From JACQFZ01 sp036381895 (GTDB lineage: Bacteria > Pseudomonadota > Gammaproteobacteria > Acidiferrobacterales > Sulfurifustaceae): a stretch of DNA of 64,000 bases. The stretch's first letter is position 1, and each line of letters starts with the position of its first letter. Location: positions 29,814 through 93,813 of the forward strand of contig DASVBY010000083.1 of the NCBI GenBank assembly GCA_036381895.1, written 5' to 3'. The notes beneath the pieces were generated by a model. That model had not been told where the DNA came from, did not search any database, and saw only the letters and a list, made by a program, of their open reading frames with translations. A program made the translations under genes and the position numbers. This document shows, one piece after another, positions 43,193-52,935 of the stretch.

Positions 43193-44704
43193 TCAGGATG
43201 CAGGCGTCCCGTTCGAAATCCCCACGTCCCGCGCTGCCGCTGTCTTTGCGGCATGGCCTGCCGCGGGCGCCGGCCGGCGTTCCCTGAGCCCGCGCAGGAC
43301 GAGACCGAGAAAGATCACCGTGACGACCATGAGGTAGAGCAGTCCGGCGGCGAACGCCTGCTGATGAACGAGCGCCGGGTCACCGCCGCGTTCGAGCGCG
43401 CCGAAGAACGGGATGCCGATCAAGGCGACGCCGAGCGAGTTGCCGATCCATTGCGTGGTGCCGAGTACGCCGGACGCGACACCCGCGTGCTGCGGTGGCG
43501 CGTACGAGAGCGTGAGCGCAGCCAGCGGTGCCATGATGAAGCCGATGCCCGCACCTTGGAGCAGCAGCAAGGCGACCACGGGGGCGAGGGCAACGGGCGC
43601 GTCGGCGAGCGTGACGAGCAGCCATTGCAGCAGGTGGCCGAGGGCGAGCGCGATGCCGCCGAGCCGCAGGATCACCACGCCGGAGCGGCGCATGAGCTTC
43701 GGTGCGAGCAGCGAGGCGCCGAAGAATCCGAACGCGAGAGCCGAGAACACCAGCCCGCTCGCGACCGGACTCAGGCCCCGCCCCATCTGCGTATAGAGGG
43801 CGAGCACGAAATAAAAGGACGCGTTGGTGCTGTAGAACACGAGCGCCGCGGCCAGCGCGCGAACGAATCGGCGGTCGTGCAGGAGCTCGAGCGGCACGAG
43901 CGTGCCGCGTCCGTGCCGGACCTGTGCGCGCTGATGCAGGATCAGCCCGCCGAGCAGGGCGGCCGCGAGGCCCGCGGAGAGCCACGCCGATCCCGATCCG
44001 TCGCTCTGGCGTCCTTCGATGAGCGGCCAGAGAAGTCCGAGCAGACCGGTCGTGAGCATCGCCGTGGCGACGGGGTCGACGCGCACGACCGAGTGCGGGG
44101 TAACGGCCGGAACGACGTTTCGCAGGCACGCGAGCGCGCCGAGTCCGATCGGCAGATTGATCAGGAAGCACCATCGCCAGCCGAGAGACAGCCAGTCGCC
44201 CGCGATCAGTGCGCCGCCGAGCAGTTGGCCCGAGGTTGCCGCGAGGCCGAGCGTCAGCGCGTACCAGGCGAACGCCTTCGTACGCGTTTCGCCCGTGTAG
44301 AGCGTGTTCAGCATGCTCATGACCTGCGGCACCGCGACGGCGCCACCGACGCCCTGTGCCACCCGCGCGGCGAGAAAGGCGTCGATGCTCGGTGCGCCTG
44401 CGCAGGCGAGCGATGCCGCCGTGAATATCGAGATACCGACGCCGAACATCCGGCGCCTTCCCAGCATGTCGCCCAGGCGGCCGCATGTGATCAGGCCGAC
44501 CGCGAACGTGAGGCCGTAGCCGGCGATCGCCCATTGCATGGCGGCGTCCGAAGCCGCGAAGCTCGCCTGAATGGAGGGAATCGCGACGGCCACGATGAAG
44601 AAGTCGAGCGTGACGACGAAGGTCCCGGCGAGCAGCACGGCGAGCGCGAGCCAGGGCCGCAAAGCCGTCCGATCGTGCAACGATGTCGAGCCCAGCTGCT
44701 GCAC
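43193..44704 (-). CDS. DHA2-type MFS drug efflux transporter
   Basis: 503-aa inner-membrane exporter with 14 helices (EmrB/QacA class). The N-terminus has VLLAGTFVVTLDFFIVAVAIPSI (motif D1), GRLGDMLGRRRMF (motif A, about residues 75-87) and LAARVAQGVGGAVAVPQVM (motif B/C region). Exports drugs or metabolites by proton antiport; substrate unknown. GTG start at 44704 is divergent from pepN with 144 nt between, so their promoters share that gap. Confidence 0.9.
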   Translation of the reverse strand: MQQLGSTSLHDRTALRPWLALAVLLAGTFVVTLDFFIVAVAIPSIQASFAASDAAMQWAIAGYGLTFAVGLITCGRLGDMLGRRRMFGVGISIFTAASLACAGAPSIDAFLAARVAQGVGGAVAVPQVMSMLNTLYTGETRTKAFAWYALTLGLAATSGQLLGGALIAGDWLSLGWRWCFLINLPIGLGALACLRNVVPAVTPHSVVRVDPVATAMLTTGLLGLLWPLIEGRQSDGSGSAWLSAGLAAALLGGLILHQRAQVRHGRGTLVPLELLHDRRFVRALAAALVFYSTNASFYFVLALYTQMGRGLSPVASGLVFSALAFGFFGASLLAPKLMRRSGVVILRLGGIALALGHLLQWLLVTLADAPVALAPVVALLLLQGAGIGFIMAPLAALTLSYAPPQHAGVASGVLGTTQWIGNSLGVALIGIPFFGALERGGDPALVHQQAFAAGLLYLMVVTVIFLGLVLRGLRERRPAPAAGHAAKTAAARDVGISNGTPAS

Positions 44705-44848
44705 CCCCGCACACTCCGAATGCGAACGAACGCGATCCTCGCGAACCCGCGCAGGTCCGGCAATTACGTGCGGAGTAATGCGTTAGAATTGCGCATACGG
44801 CGGCATCCTGCGCGCCGCCCCGACCTCCGATCCACCAGCGAGTGCCTT

Positions 44849-47512
44849 ATGCGCGATCCGACGCCGAAGCCCATTTTCCTCAAGGATTACGCCCCGCCCG
44901 CGTTCCTGATCGATACCGTCGATCTCGACGTGGCGATTTTCGAGGAGGACACCCGCGTCGCGTCGCGGCTCGCAGTGCGCCGCAATCCGGCCGCGGCGGG
45001 CGCCCGTGCGCCGCTGGTGCTGGACGGTGAGGCGCTGGCGCTCGAGTCCGTGGCGCTCGACGGCCGGCCGCTCGGCGAGAAGGAGTACGTTCTCGATGCC
45101 GAGCATCTGACCGTTCCGGACGTACCGGAGACGTTCGTGCTCGAGACGGTGTGCCGCATCCGCCCGCAGGACAATACCGCGCTCTCGGGCTTCTACGCTT
45201 CCAAGGACGGCTACTTCACGCAGTGCGAAGCCGAGGGCTTCCGGCGCATCACGTACTTCATCGACCGTCCGGACGTGATGGCGCGCTACACCACGACGCT
45301 GCACGCCGACAAGGACCGCTATCCGGTGCTGCTGTCGAACGGCAACCTCGTCGGCAGCGGCGACGAGGCGCCGGCGCGCGCGGGCGGCGCGGCGCGCCAC
45401 TGGGCCCGGTGGCAGGATCCGTTCCCGAAGCCCTCGTACCTGTTCGCCATGGTGGCGGCGAAGCTCGATCGGCTCGAAGACGCGTTCGTTACGCGCTCGG
45501 GGAAGATCGCGCGGCTCGCGATCTACGTGGAGCCCGGCAAGCTCGACCAGGCGGGCTACGCCATGGAGGCGCTGAAGAAGGCGATGAAGTGGGACGAGGA
45601 GGTGTTCGGCCTCGAGCTCGATCTCGAGCAGTACACGATCGTCGCGGTCGGCGACTTCAACATGGGCGCGATGGAGAACAAGGGTCTCAACATCTTCAAC
45701 ACCAAGTACGTGCTCGCGCGCCCCGACGTCGCCACCGACCTCGACTACCAGAACATCGACCGCGTCGTGGGGCACGAGTATTTCCACAACTGGACGGGGA
45801 ACCGCGTCACCTGCCGCGACTGGTTCCAGCTGTCGCTCAAAGAGGGGCTCACCGTGTTCCGCGATCAGGAGTTCGGCGCGGATCTCTACTCGCGCCCGGT
45901 GCAGCGCATTCGCGAGGTGCGCGGCCTGCGTGCGCGCCAGTTCCCCGAGGATGCGAGCCCGATGGCGCATCCGGTGCGCCCGCAGTCGTACATCGAGATC
46001 AACAACTTCTACACGACGACGGTGTACGAGAAGGGTGCCGAGGTCGTGCGCATGATCCACACGCTCATCGGCGCCGAGCGTTTCCGCAAGGGCATGGATC
46101 TCTACTTTCAGCGCCACGACGGGCAGGCCGTCACGACCGACGATTTCGTGCAGGCGATGGCCGACGCCGCGGGCGTCGATCTCGGGCAGTTCAAGCGCTG
46201 GTACGATCAGGCGGGAACGCCGACCGTCGACGTGCTCGATGCCTACGACGCCGCGACCCGGCGCTACACGCTCACCGTCCGGCAGTCCTGCCCGCCGACG
46301 CCGGGGCAGCCGACGAAGCTGCCGTTTCACATTCCGCTCGCGCTCGGCCTCGTCGGACCCGACGGGCGCGATATACCGCTGCAGCTCGAGGGTGAGCCGG
46401 CCGCGGCGGGAACCACGCGCGTGCTCTCCGTCACCGAGCCCGAGCAGCGCTTCGTCTTCGTCAACGTGCCGGCGCGGCCCGTGCCGTCGATCGCGCGCAA
46501 CTTCTCGGCGCCGGTGCACGTGAAGTACGCCTACGACGAGGCGGCGCTGGCGCATTTGATGGCGCACGACAGCGACCCGTTCAACCGCTGGGAGGCGGGA
46601 CAGCGGCTCGCAACCGCGGTCATACTCCGCGGCGTCGAGGACCATCGCGCCGGCCGCGCGCTGCAGGTCCCGCAGAGCTTCATCGACGCGTTCGCGCGCG
46701 TGCTCGCGACCGCCGATGCCGATCCGGCGTATGCGGCCGAGGCGCTGACGCTGCCGTCGGAGCACTACCTCGCGGAACAGATGGAGGAGGTCGATGCGGA
46801 CGCGCTGCATGCGGTTCGGGTCGGGCTAGCGCGCGTGCTCGCCGAGCGCCTGTACGACGCGCTGCTCGCCGCTTATCGCCGCCACGAAGTGGACGGTCCG
46901 TACCGGCCCGACGCCGAGTCGGCCGGGAAGCGGGCGCTGCGCAACCTGTGTCTCGCGTATCTCATGGAGACGGGCATCAAGGACGCCTGCGATCTCGTCT
47001 ACGCGCACTTCAGGCGCGCCGACAACATGACCGACAGCTTCGCGGCGCTCGCCGTGCTCGCGGACTTCGACTGCCCGGAGCGGGTGCAGGCGCTCGAGGC
47101 GTTCTACGCGCGCTGGAAGGACGAACCGCTCGTGGTCGACAAGTGGCTGCGCGTGCAGGCGACGTCGCGGCGGCCGGAGACGCTCGCGGAGGTGAAGCGC
47201 CTCACCGCGCATCCGGCGTTCTCGCTCAGGAATCCCAACAAGGTGTACGCGCTCATCGGCGGTTTCAGCCAGGGCAACCACGTCCGCTTCCATGCCGCCG
47301 ACGGCAGCGGCTACGCGTTCGTGGCGGAGCAGGTGATCGCGCTCGACCGGCTCAATCCGCAGGTCGCCGCACGCATGGCGCGCGCGTTCGATCGATGGAG
47401 GAAGTTCGATCCGGGCCGCCAGGCGCACGCGCGCGCGGCGCTCGAGCGCGTGCGCGATACGCCCGGGCTGTCGAAGGACGTCGCGGAGATCGCCACGAAG
47501 ATGCTGCAGTAG
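44849..47512 (+). CDS. pepN: Aminopeptidase N
   Basis: 887-aa zinc M1 aminopeptidase with the exopeptidase motif GAMENKG (about residues 270-276), zinc motif HEYFHNW (HExxH) followed 18 residues later by the Glu of LKEGLTVFRDQ, and a helical C-terminal domain. Typical of the proteobacterial PepN (DUF3458-containing) subfamily, cytosolic peptide turnover. Start ATG at 44849 chosen as the first in-frame ATG before the conserved region; upstream frame is open but uncharacteristic. Confidence 0.96.
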   Translation: MRDPTPKPIFLKDYAPPAFLIDTVDLDVAIFEEDTRVASRLAVRRNPAAAGARAPLVLDGEALALESVALDGRPLGEKEYVLDAEHLTVPDVPETFVLETVCRIRPQDNTALSGFYASKDGYFTQCEAEGFRRITYFIDRPDVMARYTTTLHADKDRYPVLLSNGNLVGSGDEAPARAGGAARHWARWQDPFPKPSYLFAMVAAKLDRLEDAFVTRSGKIARLAIYVEPGKLDQAGYAMEALKKAMKWDEEVFGLELDLEQYTIVAVGDFNMGAMENKGLNIFNTKYVLARPDVATDLDYQNIDRVVGHEYFHNWTGNRVTCRDWFQLSLKEGLTVFRDQEFGADLYSRPVQRIREVRGLRARQFPEDASPMAHPVRPQSYIEINNFYTTTVYEKGAEVVRMIHTLIGAERFRKGMDLYFQRHDGQAVTTDDFVQAMADAAGVDLGQFKRWYDQAGTPTVDVLDAYDAATRRYTLTVRQSCPPTPGQPTKLPFHIPLALGLVGPDGRDIPLQLEGEPAAAGTTRVLSVTEPEQRFVFVNVPARPVPSIARNFSAPVHVKYAYDEAALAHLMAHDSDPFNRWEAGQRLATAVILRGVEDHRAGRALQVPQSFIDAFARVLATADADPAYAAEALTLPSEHYLAEQMEEVDADALHAVRVGLARVLAERLYDALLAAYRRHEVDGPYRPDAESAGKRALRNLCLAYLMETGIKDACDLVYAHFRRADNMTDSFAALAVLADFDCPERVQALEAFYARWKDEPLVVDKWLRVQATSRRPETLAEVKRLTAHPAFSLRNPNKVYALIGGFSQGNHVRFHAADGSGYAFVAEQVIALDRLNPQVAARMARAFDRWRKFDPGRQAHARAALERVRDTPGLSKDVAEIATKMLQ

Positions 47513-47664
47513 GCGCGCCCCGGCGCCCGGGCCGGTTTCGCGACCGCGCGGGGTGCGAGACGTGTCGGCGGCTCGGCACGGTGCGTCGCCGCGCGAGGCG
47601 CGGCGCCCACGCGCGGGCAGGCGCCTGAGCGCGTGAGTGCGTCTGGCGCCGGTCGGCGCGAGCG

Positions 47665-48156
47665 CTACTTCCCCACGGCTTTCCGGTACCGGGCGATGCT
47701 CTCGGCGGGCCAGTAGTCGCTGCGCCGATAGTACTCGGCGACTGCCGGTACGTCCGTCGGCAGCGCGACCCATGGCTGCCGCGTCGACGTGTATATATGT
47801 ATGTCCGGCGGGCAGGCGCCCGGATTCTTGAGCGTGCCGACCCGAACGAAATGAATCGCCCGCCGCGCGGCGCTGTAGTGGCTCCACAGCGCCACCTTGC
47901 AGACCGGGCAGCGCGCGATCTCCTGCCCCCGGCCGCTGCTCGTGGGCGTGTCGATGTGCTCGATCTCGCCCTGGACCAGCTCGAACCGATCCGCCTCGAT
48001 CAGCGCGTTGACGACGAACGCCGAACCGGTCTCGCGCTGGCACCAGGTGCAGTGGCAGCAGTGTACGAACAGCGGCGTCGACAGCATGCGGTAGCGCACC
48101 TGCCCGCAAGTACAGCGTCCGCTCAGTGAATTGCTCGCTCCGGTGCCGGTATCCAT
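47665..48156 (-). CDS. GFA family protein (second copy)
   Basis: 163-aa protein of the GFA/CENP-V fold with zinc motifs GRCTCGQVRY (CxC), CCHCTWCQRETGSAF (CxxC) and ARCPVCKVALW (CxxC). It differs strongly from the GFA protein at 31.3 kb and has the GSAFVVNALIE substrate-side strand. GGAGCGAAG precedes the ATG at 48156; a GTG at 48192 is possible. Follows LysR on the same strand, 37 nt behind its stop, so it may be controlled by it. Confidence 0.9.
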   Translation of the reverse strand: MDTGTGASNSLSGRCTCGQVRYRMLSTPLFVHCCHCTWCQRETGSAFVVNALIEADRFELVQGEIEHIDTPTSSGRGQEIARCPVCKVALWSHYSAARRAIHFVRVGTLKNPGACPPDIHIYTSTRQPWVALPTDVPAVAEYYRRSDYWPAESIARYRKAVGK

Positions 48157-48193
48157 TCTTCGCTCCGATGAATTCCGATAAGCGGGCGCCACC

Positions 48194-49072
48194 CTAGCAC
48201 GCGCCCTCGATGCGCGACTTCTCCTCCCGCAGCCCGTCGACGAGCATCGCCATGAGCGCTTTGACGCGCGCGGACGCCCGCAGATCGGGGTGTGTAAGCA
48301 CCCAGAGTTCCTGCGTCAGCGCCTCGACCGGTTCGGCCACGCGGACCAGGTCGGGCTCGGCGTCGCCGAGGAAGCACGGAAGCGTGGTCACGCCCAGCCC
48401 TTCCTTGGCCGCTTCGATCGCCATGAGGTTGTTGTTGCTGCGGAACACGATCTGCGGCGAGCGTTCCCTGCGGGTCCATACCGTGCGCGGCAGGTAATCG
48501 AGGCCGTCGTCGATGTAGAGCCAATGGTAGTCCTCGAGCGCGGCGTTGCGGTAGCGCTCGAGATAGCTGCGCGACGCGTACATGCAGAACCGGAACTTGC
48601 AGATGCGGCGCCCGACGTAGCCAGGCGGCGGCCGCCGCGTCACGCGCACGGCCACGTCCGCCTCCCGGTGCGACAGCCGCAACGGAGTGCTCGTGATCAC
48701 CAGCTCCATGTCGATGCCCGGATGCGCCTTGCAGAACTCGATCAGTCGCGGGCGCAGCAGCTTGAGGCCGATCCCTTCGGGTGCCGTGACGCGCACCCGT
48801 CCCTTCAGGCGCAGATCGCGCCCCAGCAGCTCGCGCGCGAGCCCGTGCACTTCCTCCTCGATGCGCGTTCCGGCGCGTTCGACCGCGCGGCCGGCGTCGG
48901 TCATGACGTAGCCCGAGGGCTGGCGATCGAACAGGCGCACGTTCAGCTCCTTCTCGATCGCGTTGATGCGCCGGAACACGGTGCTGTGATCCACGCCGAG
49001 GATCTTTGCGGCACCGCTGAGCGTTCCGGCACGGCAGATCGCGAGCACGAGGCTGATGTCGCTCCACTTCAC
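48194..49072 (-). CDS. LysR-family transcriptional regulator
   Basis: 292-aa regulator with winged helix (LVLAICRAGTLSGAAKILGVDHSTVFRRINAIEKEL, residues about 7-42) and the type 2 periplasmic-binding-like effector domain. GTG at 49072 places a TTGC-n6-GCAA box at 49081 in the 5' leader; an upstream ATG at 49219 has a better ribosome site (GGAG) but would add 49 unusual residues over that box. Divergent from the methyltransferase gene at 49.4 kb, which it probably controls, and upstream of the GFA gene. Confidence 0.88.
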   Translation of the reverse strand: MKWSDISLVLAICRAGTLSGAAKILGVDHSTVFRRINAIEKELNVRLFDRQPSGYVMTDAGRAVERAGTRIEEEVHGLARELLGRDLRLKGRVRVTAPEGIGLKLLRPRLIEFCKAHPGIDMELVITSTPLRLSHREADVAVRVTRRPPPGYVGRRICKFRFCMYASRSYLERYRNAALEDYHWLYIDDGLDYLPRTVWTRRERSPQIVFRSNNNLMAIEAAKEGLGVTTLPCFLGDAEPDLVRVAEPVEALTQELWVLTHPDLRASARVKALMAMLVDGLREEKSRIEGAC

Positions 49073-49413
49073 GGCGTCATTTGCGAATCTGCAAGTGCAT
49101 TTTTCGACGGTGTCGAATATTGCCGGCGCCGGGAACCGCCTAGGATACGTGCCGGTGAGCGGTGATCGTCGCGCGCAGGCGTCCGGCATCCGCGCCGCGT
49201 CATTCTCGAACAAGTCCATTCATTCTCCAAACGAGGCGAGCGAGCGCTGCGCCTCGGTCGGCGGGGGCGGAGCGTGCGGGTCGCCCGGGATGCGGCCGTC
49301 GCGATCCCGCAGACGCCGGCCGGTGTGGCCGGCGATGACGCGGAGGCGTGCGCGGCGAGGGCTGCAGCGCCTTATTCCTTCAGCTTTGCGTGTCTTTCAA
49401 GGAGAACAGTCTC
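49073..49413. promoter_or_regulatory. Divergent LysR / methyltransferase control region
   Basis: Contains TTGCGAATCTGCAA (49081-49094), an imperfect TTGC-n6-GCAA dyad of the type bound by LysR proteins, and the perfect 6-bp palindrome TTCGAC-ggt-GTCGAA (49103-49117). Both lie just upstream of the LysR gene start, appropriate for autoregulation and control of the divergent methyltransferase. Confidence 0.5.
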
Positions 49414-50463
49414 ATGAACGAGGAAAAGCTCAATGACTTCGTCGGAAAGATGCTCGGCGATCTCGGCGGTGCGTTCAGCGTCGGCCTGGTGCGGATCGGA
49501 AGCGCGCTGAATCTGTACAAGACGCTCCAGCGAGAAGGGCCGCTGACTTCGGCGGAGCTCGCCGATGCCGCCGGTCTCAGCGAACGTTACCTGCGCGAGT
49601 GGCTCTGCCATCATGCCGCCTCGAACTATGTCGCGTACGACCCGGCGACGAAGCGCTTCGCGCTCACCGCGGAGCAGGCGGCCGTGCTGGCGGACGAGGA
49701 CAGTCCGGTGTACCTGGCGAGTGCTTTCGAATGCGCCGCCGCCTATCTCGAGAACCAGCCGAAGGTGCAGGCCGCCTTCGCCGACGGCACCGGGGTCGCC
49801 TGGGGGAATCAGTCGAGCTGCATTTTCTGCGCCGTCGCCCGCTTCTTCCGGCCCGGCTACAACGCCCATATCGTCAGCAACTGGCTGCCGGCGCTCGAGG
49901 GTGTGGTCGAGAAGCTAGAGCGCGGTGCGCGAGTGGCGGACGTCGGCTGCGGCCACGGCCACTCGACCGTGATGATGGCGGCCGCCTTCCCGAACTCCGA
50001 GTTCGTCGGGTTCGACTTCCACGACGGCTCGATCGCCGAGGCGCGGAAGCACGCCCGGGCACATGACCTCGCCAACCTGCGCTTCGAGGTAGCGGCGGCC
50101 AAGGCGTATCCCGGGCTCGATTACGACCTGGTAACGAGCTTCGACTGCCTGCACGACATGGGCGACCCCGTCGGCGCCGCGCGCCACGTGCGCCGCTCAC
50201 TCAAGACCGACGGCACGTGGATGATCGTGGAGCCATTCGCGCACGACCGCCTCGAGGACAACATCAACCCGGTCGGCCGCCTGTACTATGCCGCGTCGAC
50301 GCTCGTGTGCGTGCCGGCATCGCTCGGGCAGGAAGTCGGCGCTGCGCTCGGCGCCCAGGCGGGCGAGGGCCGGCTGCGTGAAGTCGCGACCTCGGGCGGC
50401 TTCCGGCATTTCCGCCGCGCGACCGAAACGCCGTTCAACCTGGTTCTCGAAGCACGACCCTGA
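49414..50463 (+). CDS. Winged-helix/SAM methyltransferase (rhodoquinone/O-methyltransferase-like)
   Basis: 349-aa cytosolic protein. Residues about 15-95 are a winged-helix N-domain (SALNLYKTLQREGPLTSAELADAAGLSERYLREWL), and 160-340 a Rossmann SAM-binding domain with motif I VADVGCGHGHSTVMMAAAF and the acidic VGFDFHDG. This order resembles plant/bacterial O-methyltransferases. AAGGAGAACAGTCTC precedes the ATG. First of three genes in line (3 and 8 nt gaps) with the membrane protein and hydrolase; LysR is divergent. Confidence 0.87.
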   Translation: MNEEKLNDFVGKMLGDLGGAFSVGLVRIGSALNLYKTLQREGPLTSAELADAAGLSERYLREWLCHHAASNYVAYDPATKRFALTAEQAAVLADEDSPVYLASAFECAAAYLENQPKVQAAFADGTGVAWGNQSSCIFCAVARFFRPGYNAHIVSNWLPALEGVVEKLERGARVADVGCGHGHSTVMMAAAFPNSEFVGFDFHDGSIAEARKHARAHDLANLRFEVAAAKAYPGLDYDLVTSFDCLHDMGDPVGAARHVRRSLKTDGTWMIVEPFAHDRLEDNINPVGRLYYAASTLVCVPASLGQEVGAALGAQAGEGRLREVATSGGFRHFRRATETPFNLVLEARP

Positions 50464-50465
50464 CC

Positions 50466-50959
50466 ATGCGGACCGCGTCGATCCTGTTTCTCGGCGTCTT
50501 CGCCACCGCCTGCGCGGATCTGTGGCAGTACGCGCTCGCACGCTGGTGCGAGCGGCCGGCCGCAGACTGGGGCAAGATCGGGCGCTGGGTGGCGTGGCTC
50601 GTGCGCGGCGTCGCGGTGCACCGGCCGATCGCGGCGACGCCGCCCGTGCGCGGCGAAGCGGCGATCGGCTGGGTGTTTCACTATCTGGTCGGTGTCGCTT
50701 ACGCGGCGCTGTTCCTCTATGCACTGCCGGCCGTTGCGGCGTCTTCTTCGACCACGTTTGCGGCGCTCGCATTCGCGGCCGTCACCCTGGCGGCGCCGTG
50801 GTTGCTGCTGCAGCCGGGCCTCGGCCTCGGCGTGCTCGCGCGCCGCCGCCGGACCCGGCCGCGGTCCGCTTCGTAACGATCACCACACATGCCGTGTTCG
50901 GCATCGGCCTCGCGCTCGGCGTCGATCTCTGGCGCCTGGCCGGGCTGCAACTTCCCTAG
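50466..50959 (+). pseudogene. DUF2938 membrane protein, frame interrupted
   Basis: The first 124 codons (MRTASILFLGVFATACADLW to LLQPGLGLGVLAR) match the DUF2938 family, four hydrophobic helices. The frame then runs into TAA at 50876, while the expected C-terminus (PDPAAVRFVTITTHAVFGIGLALG) continues in the frame shifted by one to a stop at 50959. A single base is lost near 50838-50852, in a GC-repeat (CGCGCGCCGCCGCC), so either a mutation or a sequencing error. Starts 2 nt after the methyltransferase gene. Confidence 0.8.
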
Positions 50960-50967
50960 GAGGCAAC

Positions 50968-51854
50968 ATGGAAACGTTCGACGTCGATGGCAGAAGGATT
51001 CACTATTTGACCGAAGGCAGCGGCGCACCGCTCGTGTTCGTGCACGGATCGGCCGGCGGCGCCCGCCAGTGGAAGCGCCTGTACGAGCACTTCGCGCGCA
51101 CGCGCCGGGTGTTCGCCTACGACCTCATCGGCTGCGGTGCGAACCGGCCGATCATGACCGATGCGTTCTTCGGTGACGGATGCGAGGACGTCAGGCGGTT
51201 CGCGTTCGAGGACGACGCGCGCGTGCTCGGCGCCGCGCTCGAGCTGATCGGGCGGCCGGCGGACGTGATCGCGCATTCGGTTGGCGGCGTCGGCGCCATC
51301 CTGGCCGCGCTCGACCGGCCCGCCGCCATTCGCACGCTGACGCTGTTCGAGCCGGTTCCGTTCGTGCTGCTGCGCGACAACGACGACACGGCCTTCGCGC
51401 CGATCCGCTCGATCGCCACGACGTACTGCGCGCTCTTTCCGACAAGGGGCCGGATAGTGCGATGGAAGCATTCGTCGACTTCTGGAACGGCCGCGGCGCG
51501 TGGCAGCGGCTGCCCCGGCCCGTGCGCCAATCGATGCTGGCCGGATCCGGCCGCCTGCTGCTCGAATGGGCCGTCAACCTCTATGACCGATCGTACCTGC
51601 ACCTCGACGATTTGCCGCGCGTGCGCCCGCCGGTACTGCACGTGTCCGGCGAGCGGACCATCGGGCCGATGAAGCGTCTCGCCGGGATCGTGGCGACGCG
51701 GCTGCGGTATTGCCGCGCGGTCACGGTACCCGGCGCCGGCCACATGGCTCCGTTCACGCACTCGGCGCAGGTGCTTCCGGAAATCGAGACCCATCTCGCC
51801 GGTGATTCCGGCCTCGCAGCCGAAGGGGGTCTTGCGAAGGCAGCGGCCGGATAG
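50968..51854 (+). pseudogene. Alpha/beta hydrolase, frame interrupted
   Basis: Start at ATG 50968 after TAGGAGGCAAC. Oxyanion and nucleophile motifs VFVHGSAGGARQW and VIAHSVGGVGAI are in frame 1, but from about 51436 the family match continues in another frame (DKGPDSAMEAFVDFWNGRGAW, then GAGHMAPFTH with the catalytic His) to a stop at 51854. The shift needs one missing base in the CTTTCC stretch. Otherwise both halves look intact. It is homologous to the hydrolase at 38.5 kb and the last of the methyltransferase operon. Confidence 0.82.
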
Positions 51855-52354
51855 GGCGGCTGCCGATTCCTCGCCGGGTGCTCAGCGAGAGGGCGACGGA
51901 TCGAGCGCGGCGTATTGCCGGGACGATCGTATGGAATTTTCAGGGTCGCGATTTCGGCGCCGTTCCGTGCGCCGGCGCGAGGAATGGGCGCGATCGAGAC
52001 GCGGAAGCCGGCTATCGCGCCGGCGCCCGGCGTCGAGGCAGCAATGGCCAGGCGGCTCAGGTTCTCATCGAAAGCAGCGCAGGGCTCCTGCGGGCGCTCG
52101 CAGCAGGCATCCAGCAGCCGCGAACGAGCGACGCGGACAATTCCGCATGAACCGCGCAGTGGCGGCGAGCGCAACAACCGCCCCGCAGGTTCGGTCAAAG
52201 GTGAACCGGCCGAGATGCGACCTCTCGCGCGCGTTCGACATGCGGGCGCGGCCCGCCGCGCGCGCGGGACAATCGCAGCTTCGTGGGCAGCACAGGTGCC
52301 GGCAGTCGCAACGAGGCCGGCGCCAAGCCGGCCCAAACCCGGAGGAACAGGCCA
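51855..52354. other. Intergenic region, no gene recognised
   Basis: About 500 nt between the hydrolase and the DsrE-like gene. Several GC-rich open frames occur on both strands, none with recognisable features, ribosome sites or family character. Confidence 0.45.
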
Positions 52355-52723
52355 ATGAACCAGGAGCAGCGTCATCTGGTTGTGCTCGTCACGCACGGAG
52401 CGGACCACGAGCTGTCGTCCGTCGCCTTCACGATCGCCAACGGCGGCATCACCGCGGGACTCAATGTGGCTGTGTTTCTTACCAGTGCCGGTGTCGATCT
52501 GGTGCGCAAGCGCGCGGCGGACACCACGGTGGTGAACCCGCTCGACCCGCTCGCACGGCTGATCGAGGACTTCCAGAAGCGCGGCGGACAGATATGGGCA
52601 TGCACGCCGTGCGTCAAAGCCCGCGGCTACGAGGCGTCGGACCTGATCGAAGGCGTCGAGATAACGGGCGCGAGCAAGGTGCACGAGCTCATCAAGAATG
52701 GTGCGGCGACGCTGAGCTTTTAG
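52355..52723 (+). CDS. DsrE-family protein
   Basis: 122-aa cytosolic protein of the DsrE/YchN fold: VVLVTHGADHELSSVAFTIANGGITAGLNVAVFLTS and the Cys-bearing loop IWACTPCVKARGYEASDLIEG (CxxC, about residues 87-90). DsrE relatives carry sulfur or act in redox chemistry; one Cys is expected to be the persulfide site. GGAGGAACAGGCC precedes the ATG. Monocistronic. Confidence 0.88.
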   Translation: MNQEQRHLVVLVTHGADHELSSVAFTIANGGITAGLNVAVFLTSAGVDLVRKRAADTTVVNPLDPLARLIEDFQKRGGQIWACTPCVKARGYEASDLIEGVEITGASKVHELIKNGAATLSF

Positions 52724-52935
52724 CGCGGCTATTCGGGGTGCTCATGGCAGCGTGAAGGACGGCGATACCCGTCGCCGCGCCGGCTCATGACGCGCTCTTC
52801 CCGGCAATCCCTGCGGGCGCAGGAACCCCGCCGGAATCTCTGCCCGAGTACCGTGCACGAGCGGCAGGACTTCCGCTGCCGTTCGCTGCTTGGAGAGAAG
52901 GCTGACGGAGCGGAGCGAAGCGAGGCCGACACGAC

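Noticed and set aside
43124..44848. Upstream extension of the pepN frame to 43124
   Set aside because: The extra 575 codons are the antisense of the MFS gene; PepN features begin after ATG 44849.
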